A stretch of 64,000 nt of DNA from Perca fluviatilis (GCF_010015445.1 NC_053126.1:11878169-11942168); one strand, 5' to 3'. Shown: positions 31,201-51,390, counted from the stretch's first letter. Notes: generated from the sequence alone by a model not told the origin. Numbers and translations are program-made.

Positions 31201-31952
31201 TTTCGACATAATATACTATGACTTTTCATGACTTTTTTTGACGTACAATACAAAGACTTTTTTCGACATTCAATACTATGACTTTTTTCGACATTCAATA
31301 CTATGACTTTTTATGACTTTTTTCCAACATAATATACTATGAATATTTTCGACATGATATACTATGACTTTTTATGACTTATTTTGACATTATACTGTGA
31401 CTTTTTTCTACATACTATACTATGACTTTTGTCTACACACTATACTATGACTATATACTATACAATGATTTTTTCATGACTTTTTTCCGACATACTATAC
31501 TATGACTTTTTTATTACTCTTTTCGACATACTATACTAAGACTATTTTCTACATACTATAGGCTTACTATGACTTTTTTCTACATACTATACTATGACTT
31601 TTGTCTACACACTATACTATGACTTTTTTATGACTTTTTTCGACATACTATACTATGACTATTTTATTTATTTTTTTCGATATACTTTAGAATGACTATT
31701 TTATAAATGTTTTCGATATACTATACAATGATTTTTTCATGACTTTTTCCGACATACTATACTATGACTTTTTTATTACTCTTTTCGACATACTATACTA
31801 AGACTATTTTCTACATACTATAGGCCTACTATGACTTTTTTCTACATACTATATACTAAGGCTTTTTTCAACATACTATACAATTATTTTTTATGACTTT
31901 TCTCAACATACTATACAATACTTTTTTCGACATACTATACTATGACATTTTT

Positions 31953-32085
31953 CAACATAACGTCCTAGTAATTCATAAAGTCTAACCCCAGCTCTGTATT
32001 CAGAGTTTTTCACACCAAAAATGAAGAAATCAAAGATGCCAAGAGCCTTTACTATACTATACCATGATTTGTTTCAATATACCAT
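31953..32085 (+). repeat. Long-range duplicate of 29440-29499 plus 29773-29850
   Basis: Sixty bases at 31953-32012 are identical to 29440-29499. The sequence then continues as 29776-29850 with only small changes, skipping the 278 bp between them. This proves duplication of a composite block inside the satellite and marks the insertion or deletion boundary. Confidence 0.85.
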
Positions 32086-32591
32086 AATATGACTCTTTTC
32101 GACATACTATACTAAGACTATTTTCTACATACTATAGGCCTACAAGTACTTTTTTCGACATACTATACTATGACTATTTTATTTCTTTTTTTCGATATAC
32201 TTTAGAATGACTATTTTATAAATGTTTTCGATGTACTATACTATGACTTTTTCACTTTTTTCGACATACTATGACTATTTTTTTACTTTTTTTCAATATA
32301 CTATACAATGATTTTTTCATGACTTTTTTCCGACATACTAAACTATGACTTTTTTATTACTCTTTTCGACATACTATACTATAACTTTTTGAAATGCTGC
32401 AGACTGAGCTCCTGCCACTCTAACATTTCAATGAAATTCATACTAATTAAAACCATTCCCACTTTTCCAACTATTCTCTTTACTAGCTTAGTTTAGCTTT
32501 ATCAATTTAGCTTTTTAGCATTCACAAGCATTTTCTGCAGAAAACGCATTTTCTAGTTACCTTATGAACAGTATTTCAAACAATACAGTTT

Positions 32592-32855
32592 GTGGATGTA
32601 TATTTTACAAAAATAAACTCTGCTAATTATCTTATTACTAAGTTTACAGGCATTTGTATTTCCTGTACCTTTTGTATAGAAACAATTTCTCATTTATTTT
32701 TTGATTGTGAAATATCCCAAAGGTTTTGGACAGATGAGTCTCACTCTTTTCAAGGTCCAATGTGTAATATATTTACTGTAATAAATCCCAAAATGACTCC
32801 AATGCGTCATCAGATATTAAGGAAACATGCTAAGTTGAAATATTTCCTTTTCTGA
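32592..32855 (+). pseudogene. Decayed LINE 3' end, reverse-transcriptase zinc-binding segment
   Basis: The frame contains CISCTFCIETISHLFFDCEI followed by SQRFWTD. This matches the CxxC-x-ETIxHLFxxC-xxxx-FW pattern typical of the region downstream of the reverse transcriptase in L1/Tx1-type non-LTR retrotransposons. The frame is short, and no polymerase motifs are visible upstream, where satellite begins. It is therefore a 5'-truncated, mutated fragment. The exact LINE clade is not determined. Confidence 0.6.
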
Positions 32856-32949
32856 CAATGCTAATGTCAGTATTTTCTCCTTTTGAAATTTCTGTTCCGT
32901 GATGGAATTTCTGTTTGTGTTTTGGCCTGTGTGTTGTTATCAACTGCCC

Positions 32950-33437
32950 AGTTTGTCAGGTTGCCAGATATACCTGTAAAAACGTAAACCCAGTGCGCTA
33001 CAGCTGGAACGTTAGTACGGCAAGGTAGCGTTATTTTTAGCAGTTCCTACCTTCATTCTGAGTCGCGGAAGTGCGTCTGTCCGTTGGGTTGAGAGCACAG
33101 CGAGGTTGTTGTGTTTTAGTGGTCAACCGTAATTCTAAGCCGAAAACTTGTCTGTCAGTTGGGTACAGTGTTCCGCGTGAGCACAGGCTTTTATGACTGT
33201 CACTATAGCCAGCATAACGTTAGCTACTCTGCTGTGCTGTGAAGTAATGTCTGGCTATGTGAGACAAGCGTCTAGCAACATTGTTGTGGATGCTGCGGAC
33301 TCAGTCTGGCAACCTCCGTGAACTTTGAGTCTGGGGAAGAGGGGGCGGGGGAGACGACTCTCTCCAGTATTTTGAATTTGTACTGCAGTAACTATTTTAA
33401 ACACTAGCTGTCAGTATTACATATTGCACTTTTAAAG
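32950..33437 (+). mobile_element. Teleost interspersed repeat
   Basis: Carries cctgtaaaaacgtaaaccc, cagcataacgttagctac, gactcagtctggcaacctcc and cattacatattgcactttta-like text in the order of a dispersed fish element I recognise. No open frame. The ends are approximate. Confidence 0.45.
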
Positions 33438-33439
33438 CT

Positions 33440-34416
33440 ACTAACTGTCTACTCTTTTAGCCTTAAAGATAGTCCTACTATTTGTTACTATGATAATCCA
33501 GGTGATGGCGCTTTTGAATATCTGATTAATTTCATTGTTCTATATGCAATTGTTTTTTATTCCCAAACACCTATGTTTTCATGTTTTCTCATAGAATTGA
33601 ATTATCTACTTAAATCACTCAGTTTATTAAACAATAAAAAGTGAATAGCTTTTGAAAGATTATGGAACTTTTTTCCCTGAAACCTTTGACTGAATATGTT
33701 TATTCTTGTGTATGTATGTATTCCTCTTTTGTTAGTTTTTTACTTTGAAGTAATTAGTAATTTCCTGAATTTGTTTGTCATAAAAAAATCCACTTCTAGT
33801 GATGGAGGATGTGAAGACGGTTAGAACATTCTGGATTCTGGGTACAGAACAAATCTTTTTTTTTTTAGTGCTGAATTCTTTTTTTCCTGGTTTGTTTACA
33901 GTAAACAAAGATAAAGTAATTATTCCCCAGGAGAGGGCGCGAGTGTACCGCAGCTCTGAGTGGGGAGCTCGGGAACAAGAAGATGTTAGGGGCTAAATTC
34001 ACTAGGTGGCACTCGAGTCTCGTGGTCAAGTTTGAGAGGTTTGCATATCCGTCATAGAGATGACGCTGTTTGTTGCTCTGAACTGATTCAATCAATGTCT
34101 AGAGTGTTTTGATCATAAACTTTCACTTAGACTGAAGGACACAGAGGCTTCAGACAAACAGTGCTGCACTTCAAAGCAATGGCCACTAGGTTGAGCACTA
34201 GGATTGTGCAACACTAAATAGCTGTTATTGATTGATTTGACAAAAGTGACCATAACAAGTCATTGTCATCATAGTTTTGGTTTCTATTCAGTAGGTCAGA
34301 TTTGAATGTATAGCTTTAAGTTTGTTTTTTAAGTGGCACACTTCTTTTTAAGAAGAACGGTTTTAACATTTCCAAACCAATGTGAATTATTTTATTAAAT
34401 AAAATAACCCAAGCAG

Positions 34417-34418
<2 letters not shown>
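33440..34418. other. Non-coding, no recognised feature
   Basis: A/T-rich sequence with no exon, RNA gene or clear repeat that I can support. Confidence 0.45.

Positions 34419-34458
<40 letters not shown>
34419..34458. repeat. (AT)20 microsatellite
   Basis: Forty bases of perfect AT, self-complementary and able to extrude a cruciform. Confidence 0.96.
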
Positions 34459-34460
<2 letters not shown>

Positions 34461-34645
34461 ACACTTTGCTGCCCCACTCAGTCCTAATGTCCTAATGTTT
34501 ACCCTCCACAGCAGACCACCCCACATTCTCTCACCTGATTCAGAGGCAGCCTCTCCTGCCTAGTAACAGTATCCAACACCACTGTCCTCCCGTCTCTATG
34601 GCAACAGAGAGCAACCCCCTTCCTGCCCTGCCTCACACTGATCCA

Positions 34646-34647
<2 letters not shown>

Positions 34648-34711
<64 letters not shown>
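34648..34711. repeat. (GT)n microsatellite
   Basis: About 32 perfect units, followed by a short T run and further TG. Confidence 0.96.
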
Positions 34712-34714
<3 letters not shown>

Positions 34715-35916
34715 TTCTGTGTGTGTGTGTCTGTGTGGTTGAGTCCTCGACGACCCTGACCCTTACACCTCCCCCACTCCCCGATCACTGAACTTGGCTT
34801 ACACATTTCTTGGAAACGAAAATAGCTGCAGTAAATCCAAAAACAAACATACAAACATTTCACATCAAAAAGATGGACTAAAATAGCATAAAGCCACTTG
34901 AATCCACTAATGAGCAGCCTACATCACATGGACCAGGTTACCTAACCGTTGAAACATTGTAATAATACAGGAACTAAATCTTATTTTGTTAAGAAATTAT
35001 CAGAACACCTCTTATTATTTTAGAAGGTCTCACCGCACGGGGACAGCTGCTCTCCTACTGATATATCTAACACACCTGCGAATATGCAACATGTATCGCC
35101 CCCCCACGGGGCCTCCCCCCCTCCACAGTGCCTCTTCTCTGGCAGAGGATGTAGGCTAAGTTCAACACACACACACACACACACACACATAAAAACACAC
35201 ACACAAACAGGCCTGTGTGTGTGCGTCAGATATGGCGAGCTGAGATGTGAGGAGCTTTCAAACGCTTCTTCAAGGCAGTTGTTTTTAACCTCTGTCCATC
35301 TCGATTGATGTCAGCGCTGTAGGCAAAATCACGCTTCACTCAGATCCGCATTGATCAAAACAAATGCATTCCGGAGAGGACATCTCACCAAAATGGTTTG
35401 GGCACGTATATGCATAGCTTGGCTTCATGCATCTGGTGGTACTGATCTCAAAACTGTTGAATAGCCTACTCATTTTACTTTAAAAAATTGTTTTAATAAG
35501 ACTGATGTGGTTTCCAGCTTTTAGGTGGAAGCCGATATCTATCTGTCAGAGTAACATTTTCATGCCTTTCCTCTCTTTAAAGTGTCAGGTGAGTCTGATT
35601 ATTTTCATTTTTTTGCTGAGAACTTTACAAGCTGAACCCACTGTCATGTGAAACAATGCACTGTCCCTCTCTGAAAACCCGGGCCTGTATCCACCTTGTT
35701 TTTCAGCTGGCTGAGCAACACCCTGGCGATAAGCGTGCCAGAAAGGAGCAGGCTCTGTGTCTGATCTTATGAATTATTCAAAGGCAACTATTTCACGACT
35801 GCAGCTAAAATTAGGAATAGCCTTATCTTGGCTATAATTAGAAAGCAGATGGAAAGCGTTCATTTATAATAGTTCATGGAAGGTTTTGACGTTTACAGGT
35901 GAAGATGCTGCATGTT

Positions 35917-36027
35917 TGTGTGTGTGTGTGTATGTGTGTGTGTGTGTGCGCGCGCGCGCGTATGTGTGCGCGTGTGTGCGTGTGTGTGTGTGTGTGTGTG
36001 TGCGTGTGCGTGTGTGTGTGTTTGTGT
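35917..36027. repeat. Compound TG/CG alternating purine-pyrimidine tract
   Basis: TG repeats enclose a perfect GC alternation at 35948-35960 and several TGCG interruptions. This is the composition most prone to left-handed (Z) DNA. Confidence 0.92.
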
Positions 36028-36166
36028 CCCGAGTGGCTTCAGAGTGAGCCTGGCGACAGAGACAAAACTCCCCCTGTCTGCCGTCAAGGTCAGACGGAGG
36101 CGCATCCTTTTGCATCAAGAGCACCGGGAGAGAAATTAAACTCCAAATCAATTGCCCTTGAACCAC

Positions 36167-36276
<110 letters not shown>

Positions 36277-36813
36277 ACTGCCAATGTGTGCATGCACCAA
36301 TTTATTTGCGGAAAGTAAGAAAAAGCAGCCGTGGTTGTGTGCTGCTGCAACGCATCTGTCCATCCTGGCATGCGTGTGTCTGCATGCCAGGAGCGATCAT
36401 GGGCCTTTGCGTGTACACCGGGGAGGAAGAGAAGGGGGCGCCGCTTGCAAACCCAATGAAACACCCTTGGCTGCGCAGGAGAAATTCAGAGTGACTGAGA
36501 TAGGCTACGCTCTGGCGACGCTGTGTTGCGACAAAGCTCTCCTTTTGCACGACACAGCAAATTAAAACAAGTAGAGGATGCTTATTATTGCAGTTGCCTG
36601 AGCAAGGTGCTACCAGCCCCTCATCTGTCACTCAAGAGGAGGATGAGAGGAAGAGAGAGGAGGAGATGGCTGAATGGGAGGAGAGTCACAGTCCCCCTCT
36701 CCCTCCCTTCCCTTCCTCCTTATTTTCATTCATGGCACAATCAGTGACACACGCATACACATATCTCCCCCACGCAGTGGCTGGCTCAGTCCCTCTCCAT
36801 CAAAAGACCGCTT

Positions 36814-36896
<83 letters not shown>
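36814..36896. repeat. Compound (CT)n(CA)n microsatellite
   Basis: A short CT run passes directly into about 33 CA units. Confidence 0.95.
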
Positions 36897-36900
<4 letters not shown>

Positions 36901-37046
36901 TCCTTCATCCTTTCGTTATCTAATTTTCCCATAAACAAACAAAAACACATTGCGGCCCCCCTCATCTTTTCCTATTCCTGTCTTTTACACTGGGATTTTG
37001 GTCATTTCTTTTCATACATGAGTAAACACACGCTCAGAGTTTGTCT

Positions 37047-37049
<3 letters not shown>

Positions 37050-37104
<55 letters not shown>
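37050..37104. repeat. (CA)n microsatellite
   Basis: About 27 perfect CA units. Confidence 0.95.
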
Positions 37105-37108
<4 letters not shown>

Positions 37109-37311
37109 CAGAGTTGTGTTTCCAGACACACATGCAGCTTCCTCGCCACCCACTCAGATAGAGACAGAAGGAGAGAGAAAGTGAGGTAGTGAGGGAGGGG
37201 AGGAGGAGGGAGAGCAAACCTGAGACAGGGAAGGGATTTGAAGCTGCCACTCGCCCTTTCTCTCTCCTGCCGGGTGCTTCTGAGTGCATGAGGGAGAGAG
37301 AGGGGGAGTGT

Positions 37312-37316
<5 letters not shown>

Positions 37317-37371
<55 letters not shown>

Positions 37372-37462
37372 GCAGGTGGTCCCACAGCTCAACCACTCCT
37401 CTCCTGCCTCCCATCAGTACATCAGCAATCTCTCTCTCTCTCTCTCTCTCTTTCTTTCTCTC
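37317..37462. repeat. (GA)n and (CT)n arrays facing each other
   Basis: A GA run at 37317-37367 is followed 60 bases later by a CT run at about 37428-37462. The two form an inverted pair of homopurine and homopyrimidine tracts capable of hairpin or triplex structure. Confidence 0.88.
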
Positions 37463-37536
37463 TAGCCTTGACACACACATGCTCAGTGCGATGGCAATCA
37501 CTCCACACTCCCCCCCATCTGCTCTCCCTCACTCCT

Positions 37537-37582
<46 letters not shown>

Positions 37583-37729
37583 GTGTTTATATATATATAT
37601 ACGCGTGGTGGCTATCGGACAGGCTGCTAGACTCCCCAGCAGAGGCTACAGGACCAAGCACCCCCACACCCCCCCTACCCCCCCACCCCGAAGCTAGCTA
37701 ATTCCATTATACATTCCCGACTGGAAGGA

Positions 37730-37924
37730 AGAGGGGCTGTCTTCTAATTGCTTTCTTATCCCCCTGAGTCCCCCTCACTCTCTTCGCCGCCGCCTCCTCC
37801 TCTGTCCTCCCTCCACCATCATCCATGCACCCCCCCCCCGCGCCCATCCTTTCAGACCGCCCCTCGCCCTGCGTGCACTCAACATGGCAGCAGACAAGCA
37901 GAGGAGGGAGGGGAGCTAGAGAGC

Positions 37925-37958
<34 letters not shown>

Positions 37959-38144
37959 CAAGCAGGCAGGCAGGCAGACTGCCGCTATCAGGGAATACTG
38001 GTGCCATTTTCAGCATCACAGGGTAAAAGCATTGAGCCTCGCCGCTGTACGCTCGGCTCAGCTCGCCTCTGCTCAGAACAGCTATACAAGAGGGGGATTG
38101 GAGGGACAACAAAAGGAGGAGAGAACGGCTGACCCCTAACACAG
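37730..38144 (+). promoter_or_regulatory. GC-rich candidate promoter and 5' non-coding exon
   Basis: This stretch is richer in G+C and CpG than its surroundings (cgccgccgcctcctcctctg, cccccgcgcccatc, agcctcgccgctgtacgctc). It ends at ctaacacag followed by gtacca, a possible donor at 38145, and another GTAA context lies at 38025. There is no convincing long open frame. It could be the first exon of a + strand gene whose coding part lies beyond the window, but no sequence evidence identifies the gene. The embedded GA array (37931-37956) is simple repeat. Confidence 0.28.
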
Positions 38145-38694
38145 GTACCATGCTTTGCCCTGTCATTTGTTTCTCCTCTATGGCAGGTATACTAGATGGA
38201 CAGCGGTGTTGTTCAGGTGGATGTGAGGTCAAGGGGGCGTGTGTGTGTCTCTGTGTATGTGTACGTCTGTCTACGTCTGTGTGTGCATGCTGAATAGAGG
38301 GTCACTCCAGCGATTTCTATTTTCACTCACTGGGTGCTTTTCATGTGGGGGGGGGGGGGCATTCACCTCCCACACACACAAACACGCAATCCCAATACCA
38401 GACACCTGCCTGAACCATGTTTTCTAGCAGCATCTGTCCAAACAACAGGCCAAAAAAAATAAATAATAGCCTACAAATACTGTATCTGCCTGCCAAACAC
38501 ATTGGAGAGCATGTCGGGAAACAGGAGCTGCAACGCTTTCTGTTTGTCTGTGGTTTGTTTTTCCTCCATAGCTGCGTTCAGCATCCTGAGCCTTAGGATG
38601 TGTTACGTAGTGCTATAACGGGACGCTATATCAGAGCAACGATGTGTCATAGCACGCTGTTTACTCTGCCTATTGCATAAGGAGAAACCTGAAA

Positions 38695-38695
<1 letters not shown>

Positions 38696-38739
<44 letters not shown>
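38696..38739. repeat. (CA)n microsatellite
   Basis: About 22 perfect CA units. Confidence 0.95.
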
Positions 38740-38742
<3 letters not shown>

Positions 38743-38923
38743 TCTTATGAAACCACTGACGAAGATAGATTCAAGTCATTCTAATCTTTGTTAACTTGTG
38801 GTTTATGGATCCATTACTCTATTTGTAGCACTGTATTTTGTATGTTGGGCTGTTTGTCAAAATATGTGATACAAATTAGGATACTAAGCATCTTATAGCT
38901 GTTAAAGCTTATATATGTTTTTT

Positions 38924-38935
38924 AGAGAGAGAGAG

Positions 38936-38999
<64 letters not shown>

Positions 39000-39011
39000 G
39001 TGTGTGTGTGT
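38924..39011. repeat. Compound (GA)n(GT)n microsatellite
   Basis: A short GA run continues as about 35 GT units with one break near 39000. Confidence 0.95.
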
Positions 39012-39947
39012 AATATGCTGCAAAGGCTCACTTCAGTGGCGGTTTTACTACAGTGTGCCATTTAAAGATGCACTGAGACTGCAGTGTCACTGCTGACTGA
39101 AACTGATGCTACCAACAGCCTTGCTCGCCCCAAGTAGAGGGAGAGAGAGGATGAGAGAGATGGATAGAGTAAGAGAAAGGGAGGGAGGGAGGCTGAGAGA
39201 GAGAGAGAGGGAGAGTAAAAAAATAAGGAGAGAGGTGGAAACGGACACAGCAATGTGTGTGTGTGTGTTGGGGGGGAGAGAGGACAGAGAGAGAGAGAGA
39301 GAGAGAGAAAGAGAGCTCAACAGGGAGGAGGGGGGTAAATAACGCAGAGAGGGTGTAGAGAGGAAAACAGAGGTGAGATAGAGAACAGCGGTGGTGTGTG
39401 TGTGTGTGTGTGTGTGTGTGCGCACGCGCAAAAGAGTAAGAATGATAGAGCCAGATAGGGAGAGTGATAACAGGTGAAGGGAAGAAAGAATATATGAATG
39501 GAAGATGAGAGGCTGATCCCCTATAGCAATGCAGCGACATGGCTGCCATCAACACGTAAACATCTGCACTGGGATAAACTGTGTCTGTGTGGATCTGTGG
39601 ATACCTTTATGCTTGCATTAATGGCCTGGAAATGTATCTTTGCATATAGTTAAAATAAACAATGTATGTTGAATTTTATCCAGGACAATAGTACAAAAGT
39701 ACCTACAATATGTATATCTCTTTTCGGTACGATGTGATGTTTTCAGCTGACAGTGAAGTTATTTGTATACTTCACTGTTTCTATGTTTTTTGTATGTTTG
39801 TGTGTCTCTAAGTATGTGTGTCTAAAAGCTATATTTCTGTAATCAAAGGAAATAGATAAGACAAGAGCCAGCCTACTGGCTTGGCACAGCATGGCATGGC
39901 AAGGCAACGTACCTCGAATACGCAACTGCTGTTACAGAGACAAGAGG

Positions 39948-39949
<2 letters not shown>

Positions 39950-40008
<59 letters not shown>
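39950..40008. repeat. (CA)n microsatellite
   Basis: About 29 perfect CA units. Confidence 0.95.
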
Positions 40009-40012
<4 letters not shown>

Positions 40013-40814
40013 GCACACTCTACTTTTCCTCTGACTTTTTCTCCTTCACACACACGCACACACATTCAAACTAACAGTTGGTTTCCTGCATGATGCAACA
40101 CAATGAAAGGGAAGCTGATTATCATGGAGATTGGGAGGCGTGTGGGGAACAGGTTTCATTGTGTGTCTGTAGGTGTGTGTGTGTGTGATGGTCAGTAAAG
40201 GGCATAATGAAATTGGCAACTCATTGCTGTGGTGAAATGAAAGGCGAACGCACCCCTCTGCATGTCTCTCTCCCACTCTTCCCCTTTCTGTCTCTCTGTC
40301 TCGGACCAAAACAAATATACAGTATGAGGTCAGGAGAGGAGAGGAGGAGAGGAAGAGAACCAACTGACAAAACAGGCAAAGTGAGAGATTGAGTAAACAT
40401 CAGCACAAATTAAAAGCAGATAAGGAAGAGGAGGACAAGGCAAGATCATTGTTAGAGACTTAATACATCTCATGGTTGTCTTTCTTTCTACATTTGTCTC
40501 TTACTTTTGATCTTTCTGTCTCTACATTGATCTTTCTCTTTGTTTATATCCGATTTCTCAATTACTCTATAGCCCCATTTTTAAATAGATTGCCTTACAT
40601 TCTGATTGTGTGTGTGTGCTTATGCCCACACTATAAGCCCCAAGTGCCCACCTAATTGCCCTGAAGGCTCATGGTTATTTACTGTGCGGGGTTATTAGGC
40701 AGACAGATAGAGAGAGACGGGGAGAGAGACTGTTTGTCCCTCATTAAAGAGTAGTGCCACAGACACAAGCAGGGCTGTAGCAACCGGACCACAACAGCTT
40801 CATTAAAAACACCC

Positions 40815-40918
<104 letters not shown>

Positions 40919-42053
40919 AGCTGCTAATGAATGTATGACTCATTGTATGCCGTTCATATTCATATTGGATGACAATCCCTGTTTCCTTTCATAAATAGAA
41001 GCAAGCCTTCCCTGAAATCATTGCTGTCGTGGTTTTTGTAAACTATTTTAACTGCTGGTGAGGACCACAATAACTGTAACTGTACAGCACCATGGTAGTT
41101 CAGCACAAACATTACATCTCATTTTCATTTCACAAACACATATACAGTATGCAACACATGGCTGGATTAACCTGCTAGGTGGCGCAATAGGGGCCCACAG
41201 CAAATTTTTGCCCCCTTGGGTAAATGTGCAGAAGGCATTTTAGGGCACTTAGCATTGTGCTTTAATGGTGCATATTACTACGCATATTTCTAATTGATAA
41301 CATTTTCAACTGGAAAAACCTGTGGCTGTTAGGGCCCTGATGATCTGGTGCCTCTAGTCAATTGCCCAGTTGATAATCCAGACTTGCTTGTTTACACTGC
41401 TGTGTTTGTGCTTTGAAATTTAGTTCAGTTTGATTCTAAATAGGCAGAAGCTGTGCAATATTTAAAGATAACTGAACACCTTAGATGAAAAGGCATAATC
41501 ACTGAAACTTGGTTCAGCTGTCACAAGTTTAAAGTACTTGCTCCAAAATATGGACATAACGAAAGCTCCTTTTAAATAACGTATTGTGCCAAAATATCAA
41601 AAGTAGTGGCAAGTATAGTCGTGGTACAATTTGAATAATCCCACAGTGACCCATGTGTTTATGAAAAATAACGCTCTTAACTCTTTTTTTGTCTGAAAGT
41701 TATAGCCTTGTTGTCATTTCTAATACCTGCATGGATCGTTGTGGAAAGCATACACACACAGAAACACAAAAATGCTCACAAAAGTGTAAAGACATGGTCT
41801 GCAATATGATGTCACACCCAATCCCTAATACAAATACAAACAGACAATACAGGATACAAATAATGATTCTTCTCTCTCATCTTTCTCTCACATCCCTGCA
41901 TCCACACACACACACACACACACACACAAACACTGTATTTCCAGGAGCTTAGCTTGAGTTTACCGTGAGAGGGAGGGTACACACTGTTCCAGTGAACAGC
42001 ATCATGGCTGCTAACCTAGATCTGTTTAACACACAGTAGCTCCTCACATGCAC

Positions 42054-42056
<3 letters not shown>

Positions 42057-42101
<45 letters not shown>

Positions 42102-42224
42102 GTCTGCACTTGGGCTTAATGCAGTTTGTAGGTAATATGTTTTTATTGGACTAGCCAGGACAGTGTCAGTGCAGTGTGTGTAGTAAGGGCTGATGTCCCT
42201 CCGTGTGAGAGTAAAGAACATCAC

Positions 42225-42260
<36 letters not shown>
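42057..42260. repeat. (TG)n array followed by a (GA)n array
   Basis: TG repeats at 42057-42104 and a GA run at about 42227-42260, with unique sequence between. Confidence 0.92.
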
Positions 42261-42262
<2 letters not shown>

Positions 42263-42493
42263 GGAGAGGGGGCGAACAGGGTGATGTTGGGGAGGAAGAG
42301 CAAGGTGTTACTGCAGGGAGGAGAAGACAGAGGTTGTGATGAGAGAGGGAGAGAGAAAACAAGGAGGGGGTAGAGAGGAAGAGGGAAGGCTCATCTGTAT
42401 TCTGGTTACTGTGTGCTGCTTGTTTGATCTGGAGGGAGTACTTAGTGCTGGATGGTGGGATGCTGCAGAGTGTGGAAGGCAAAATAAGGTTCC

Positions 42494-42601
<108 letters not shown>

Positions 42602-43248
42602 TAGGTGTGAGGTGTTGGGTGCAGCACTTTGCTCATTAAAATGATCTGGCTTTGGTCCAGCTCTGTGCAGTTTATCAACTGTCCTTCATGTCTCTCATCC
42701 TTTTCCTCCTCTCATCATCTGTCCTCTCCTTCCTTCTTCACTCTCTCCATTTTTTCTTCCCCCTCCTTCTCTGTACTCCATCCTCCCGTCCCAGCATTAC
42801 GGCAACAAAACACTGCTTTGCACTGTTGGTCCTGATAGATGGAAAGGAGGGAACAAGGATGGGGGAGGGGGGGGCATCCTTCTTCACTGATGAGTATTTG
42901 ATCGAATGCGCCTCATTAAAGTCGAATATATCATGCTTGTAAAAGATCAGTAATGAACACATTTGCACGTATCCATACTGATACATACATAAGTGCATGT
43001 GCGAGTATGAAGTCTCACAAACACTTTACATTTAACAGTGGCCAAGTGCTTTTTCTGAAATGGTGTTTATGAGACTGACAGAAATAACACATACAGGTAT
43101 GTGATTGTTAACCACACAGTCTAGCAATGCTGTGTACATGTGCGCCAGTGACACTGAAGAAATGCATAATCAGGGCTCTCTTAAATACAGTGACTTCACT
43201 CGCACTCTATCTTTTGCAAGCATATGGAGAACGATATGTGCTTATTAT

Positions 43249-43745
43249 TATTAAAGTGCTCATATTATGCTTTTTGGCTTTTTCCCTTTTCCTTTATTGT
43301 GTTATATATCTTTTTGTGCATGTTATAGGTTTACAGGGACTTACCATCTTCCAGAGAAAACACTGTTCACAAACTGCTCCAAACAGCTCTATTGTAGTCC
43401 AGCCTTTACTTCCGTGACGAACGTGCGTCACTTTGTAACACACGTTATAATGCTCGCAAGCTGCTAGCGTGGCACTCCCTCATACTCTGCAACTGACTAG
43501 CTAGTAGTGCTTACCTAGCTACTGAGCATGTGTGACTCCGAACAAAGATGGAACAGAAGTGTGATGCCTCACTCTGTAGCTACAACAGAGAGCTCAACAC
43601 ACAGGGTGAAAAGAGGAGCTGCAGCAATGTGCAGTACAACAAAAATATGGTGTTTTTTGAAAATGAAACCACATAAACCTATTCTGGTACAACCTCTAAA
43701 TACAATAATGAACCTGAAAATTAGCATAATATGAGCATATTAAAG
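43249..43745. mobile_element. Non-autonomous hAT-like transposon with 8-bp target duplication
   Basis: The 481-bp element (43257-43737) has perfect 15-bp inverted ends: TGCTCATATTATGCT at the left and its reverse complement at 43723-43737. It is bracketed by an identical 8-bp direct repeat, TATTAAAG, at 43249-43256 and 43738-43745. An 8-bp duplication is the hallmark of hAT transposases. The interior has no transposase frame and contains text (gtaacacacgttataatgct, ctgctagcgtggcact) I recognise from abundant fish MITEs. The intact duplication indicates that the copy was inserted whole. Confidence 0.85.
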
Positions 43746-51214
<7,469 letters not shown>

Positions 51215-51390
51215 AGATTTATCAGCTGCCCCCAACATTTTTGGTTTGTGACTCCTTAAAATGAAGCTACTGTATGTCTACTTGCAACCCATCATCACAG
51301 GTAGCAAATGTCACTGGATGGTGGTACCTAAGATTTAACTTGTTACCCTTGAGGGGGTTCCAGCCCCCAGGTTAAGAACCACTGGACTAC
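51215..51390 (-). mobile_element. hAT-type DNA transposon fragment
   Basis: The right end reads ccaggttaagaaccactg. On the minus strand this begins CAGTGGTTCTTAACC, close to the terminal sequence shared by many vertebrate hAT elements (CAGTGGTTCTCAA). The text before it (ggtttgtgactcc, gggggttccagcccccagg) fits the same family. The left end is not clear. Confidence 0.55.

Larger units (their letters stand above)
29110..32395. repeat. AT-rich satellite-like tandem repeat block
   Basis: More than a hundred diverged repeats of a unit of about 25 bases, consensus close to CGACATACTATACTATGAC plus a run of T. It alternates with a shorter ATGACTTTTTT spacer. It is not a clean array: units vary in length, some lie in inverted orientation (29362-29380 and around 30080), and larger blocks are inserted or duplicated within it. 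No coding function. Such blocks usually show copy-number differences between individuals. Confidence 0.92.

Noticed and set aside
29110..32395. Regular repeats examined as a CRISPR-like array
   Set aside because: The units are directly adjacent, diverged and AT-rich with no unique spacers, in a vertebrate genome. It is satellite DNA.
41163..41381. Possible MITE with inverted CTGGATTA ends
   Set aside because: Only 8 complementary bases and no flanking duplication; not enough to call an element.
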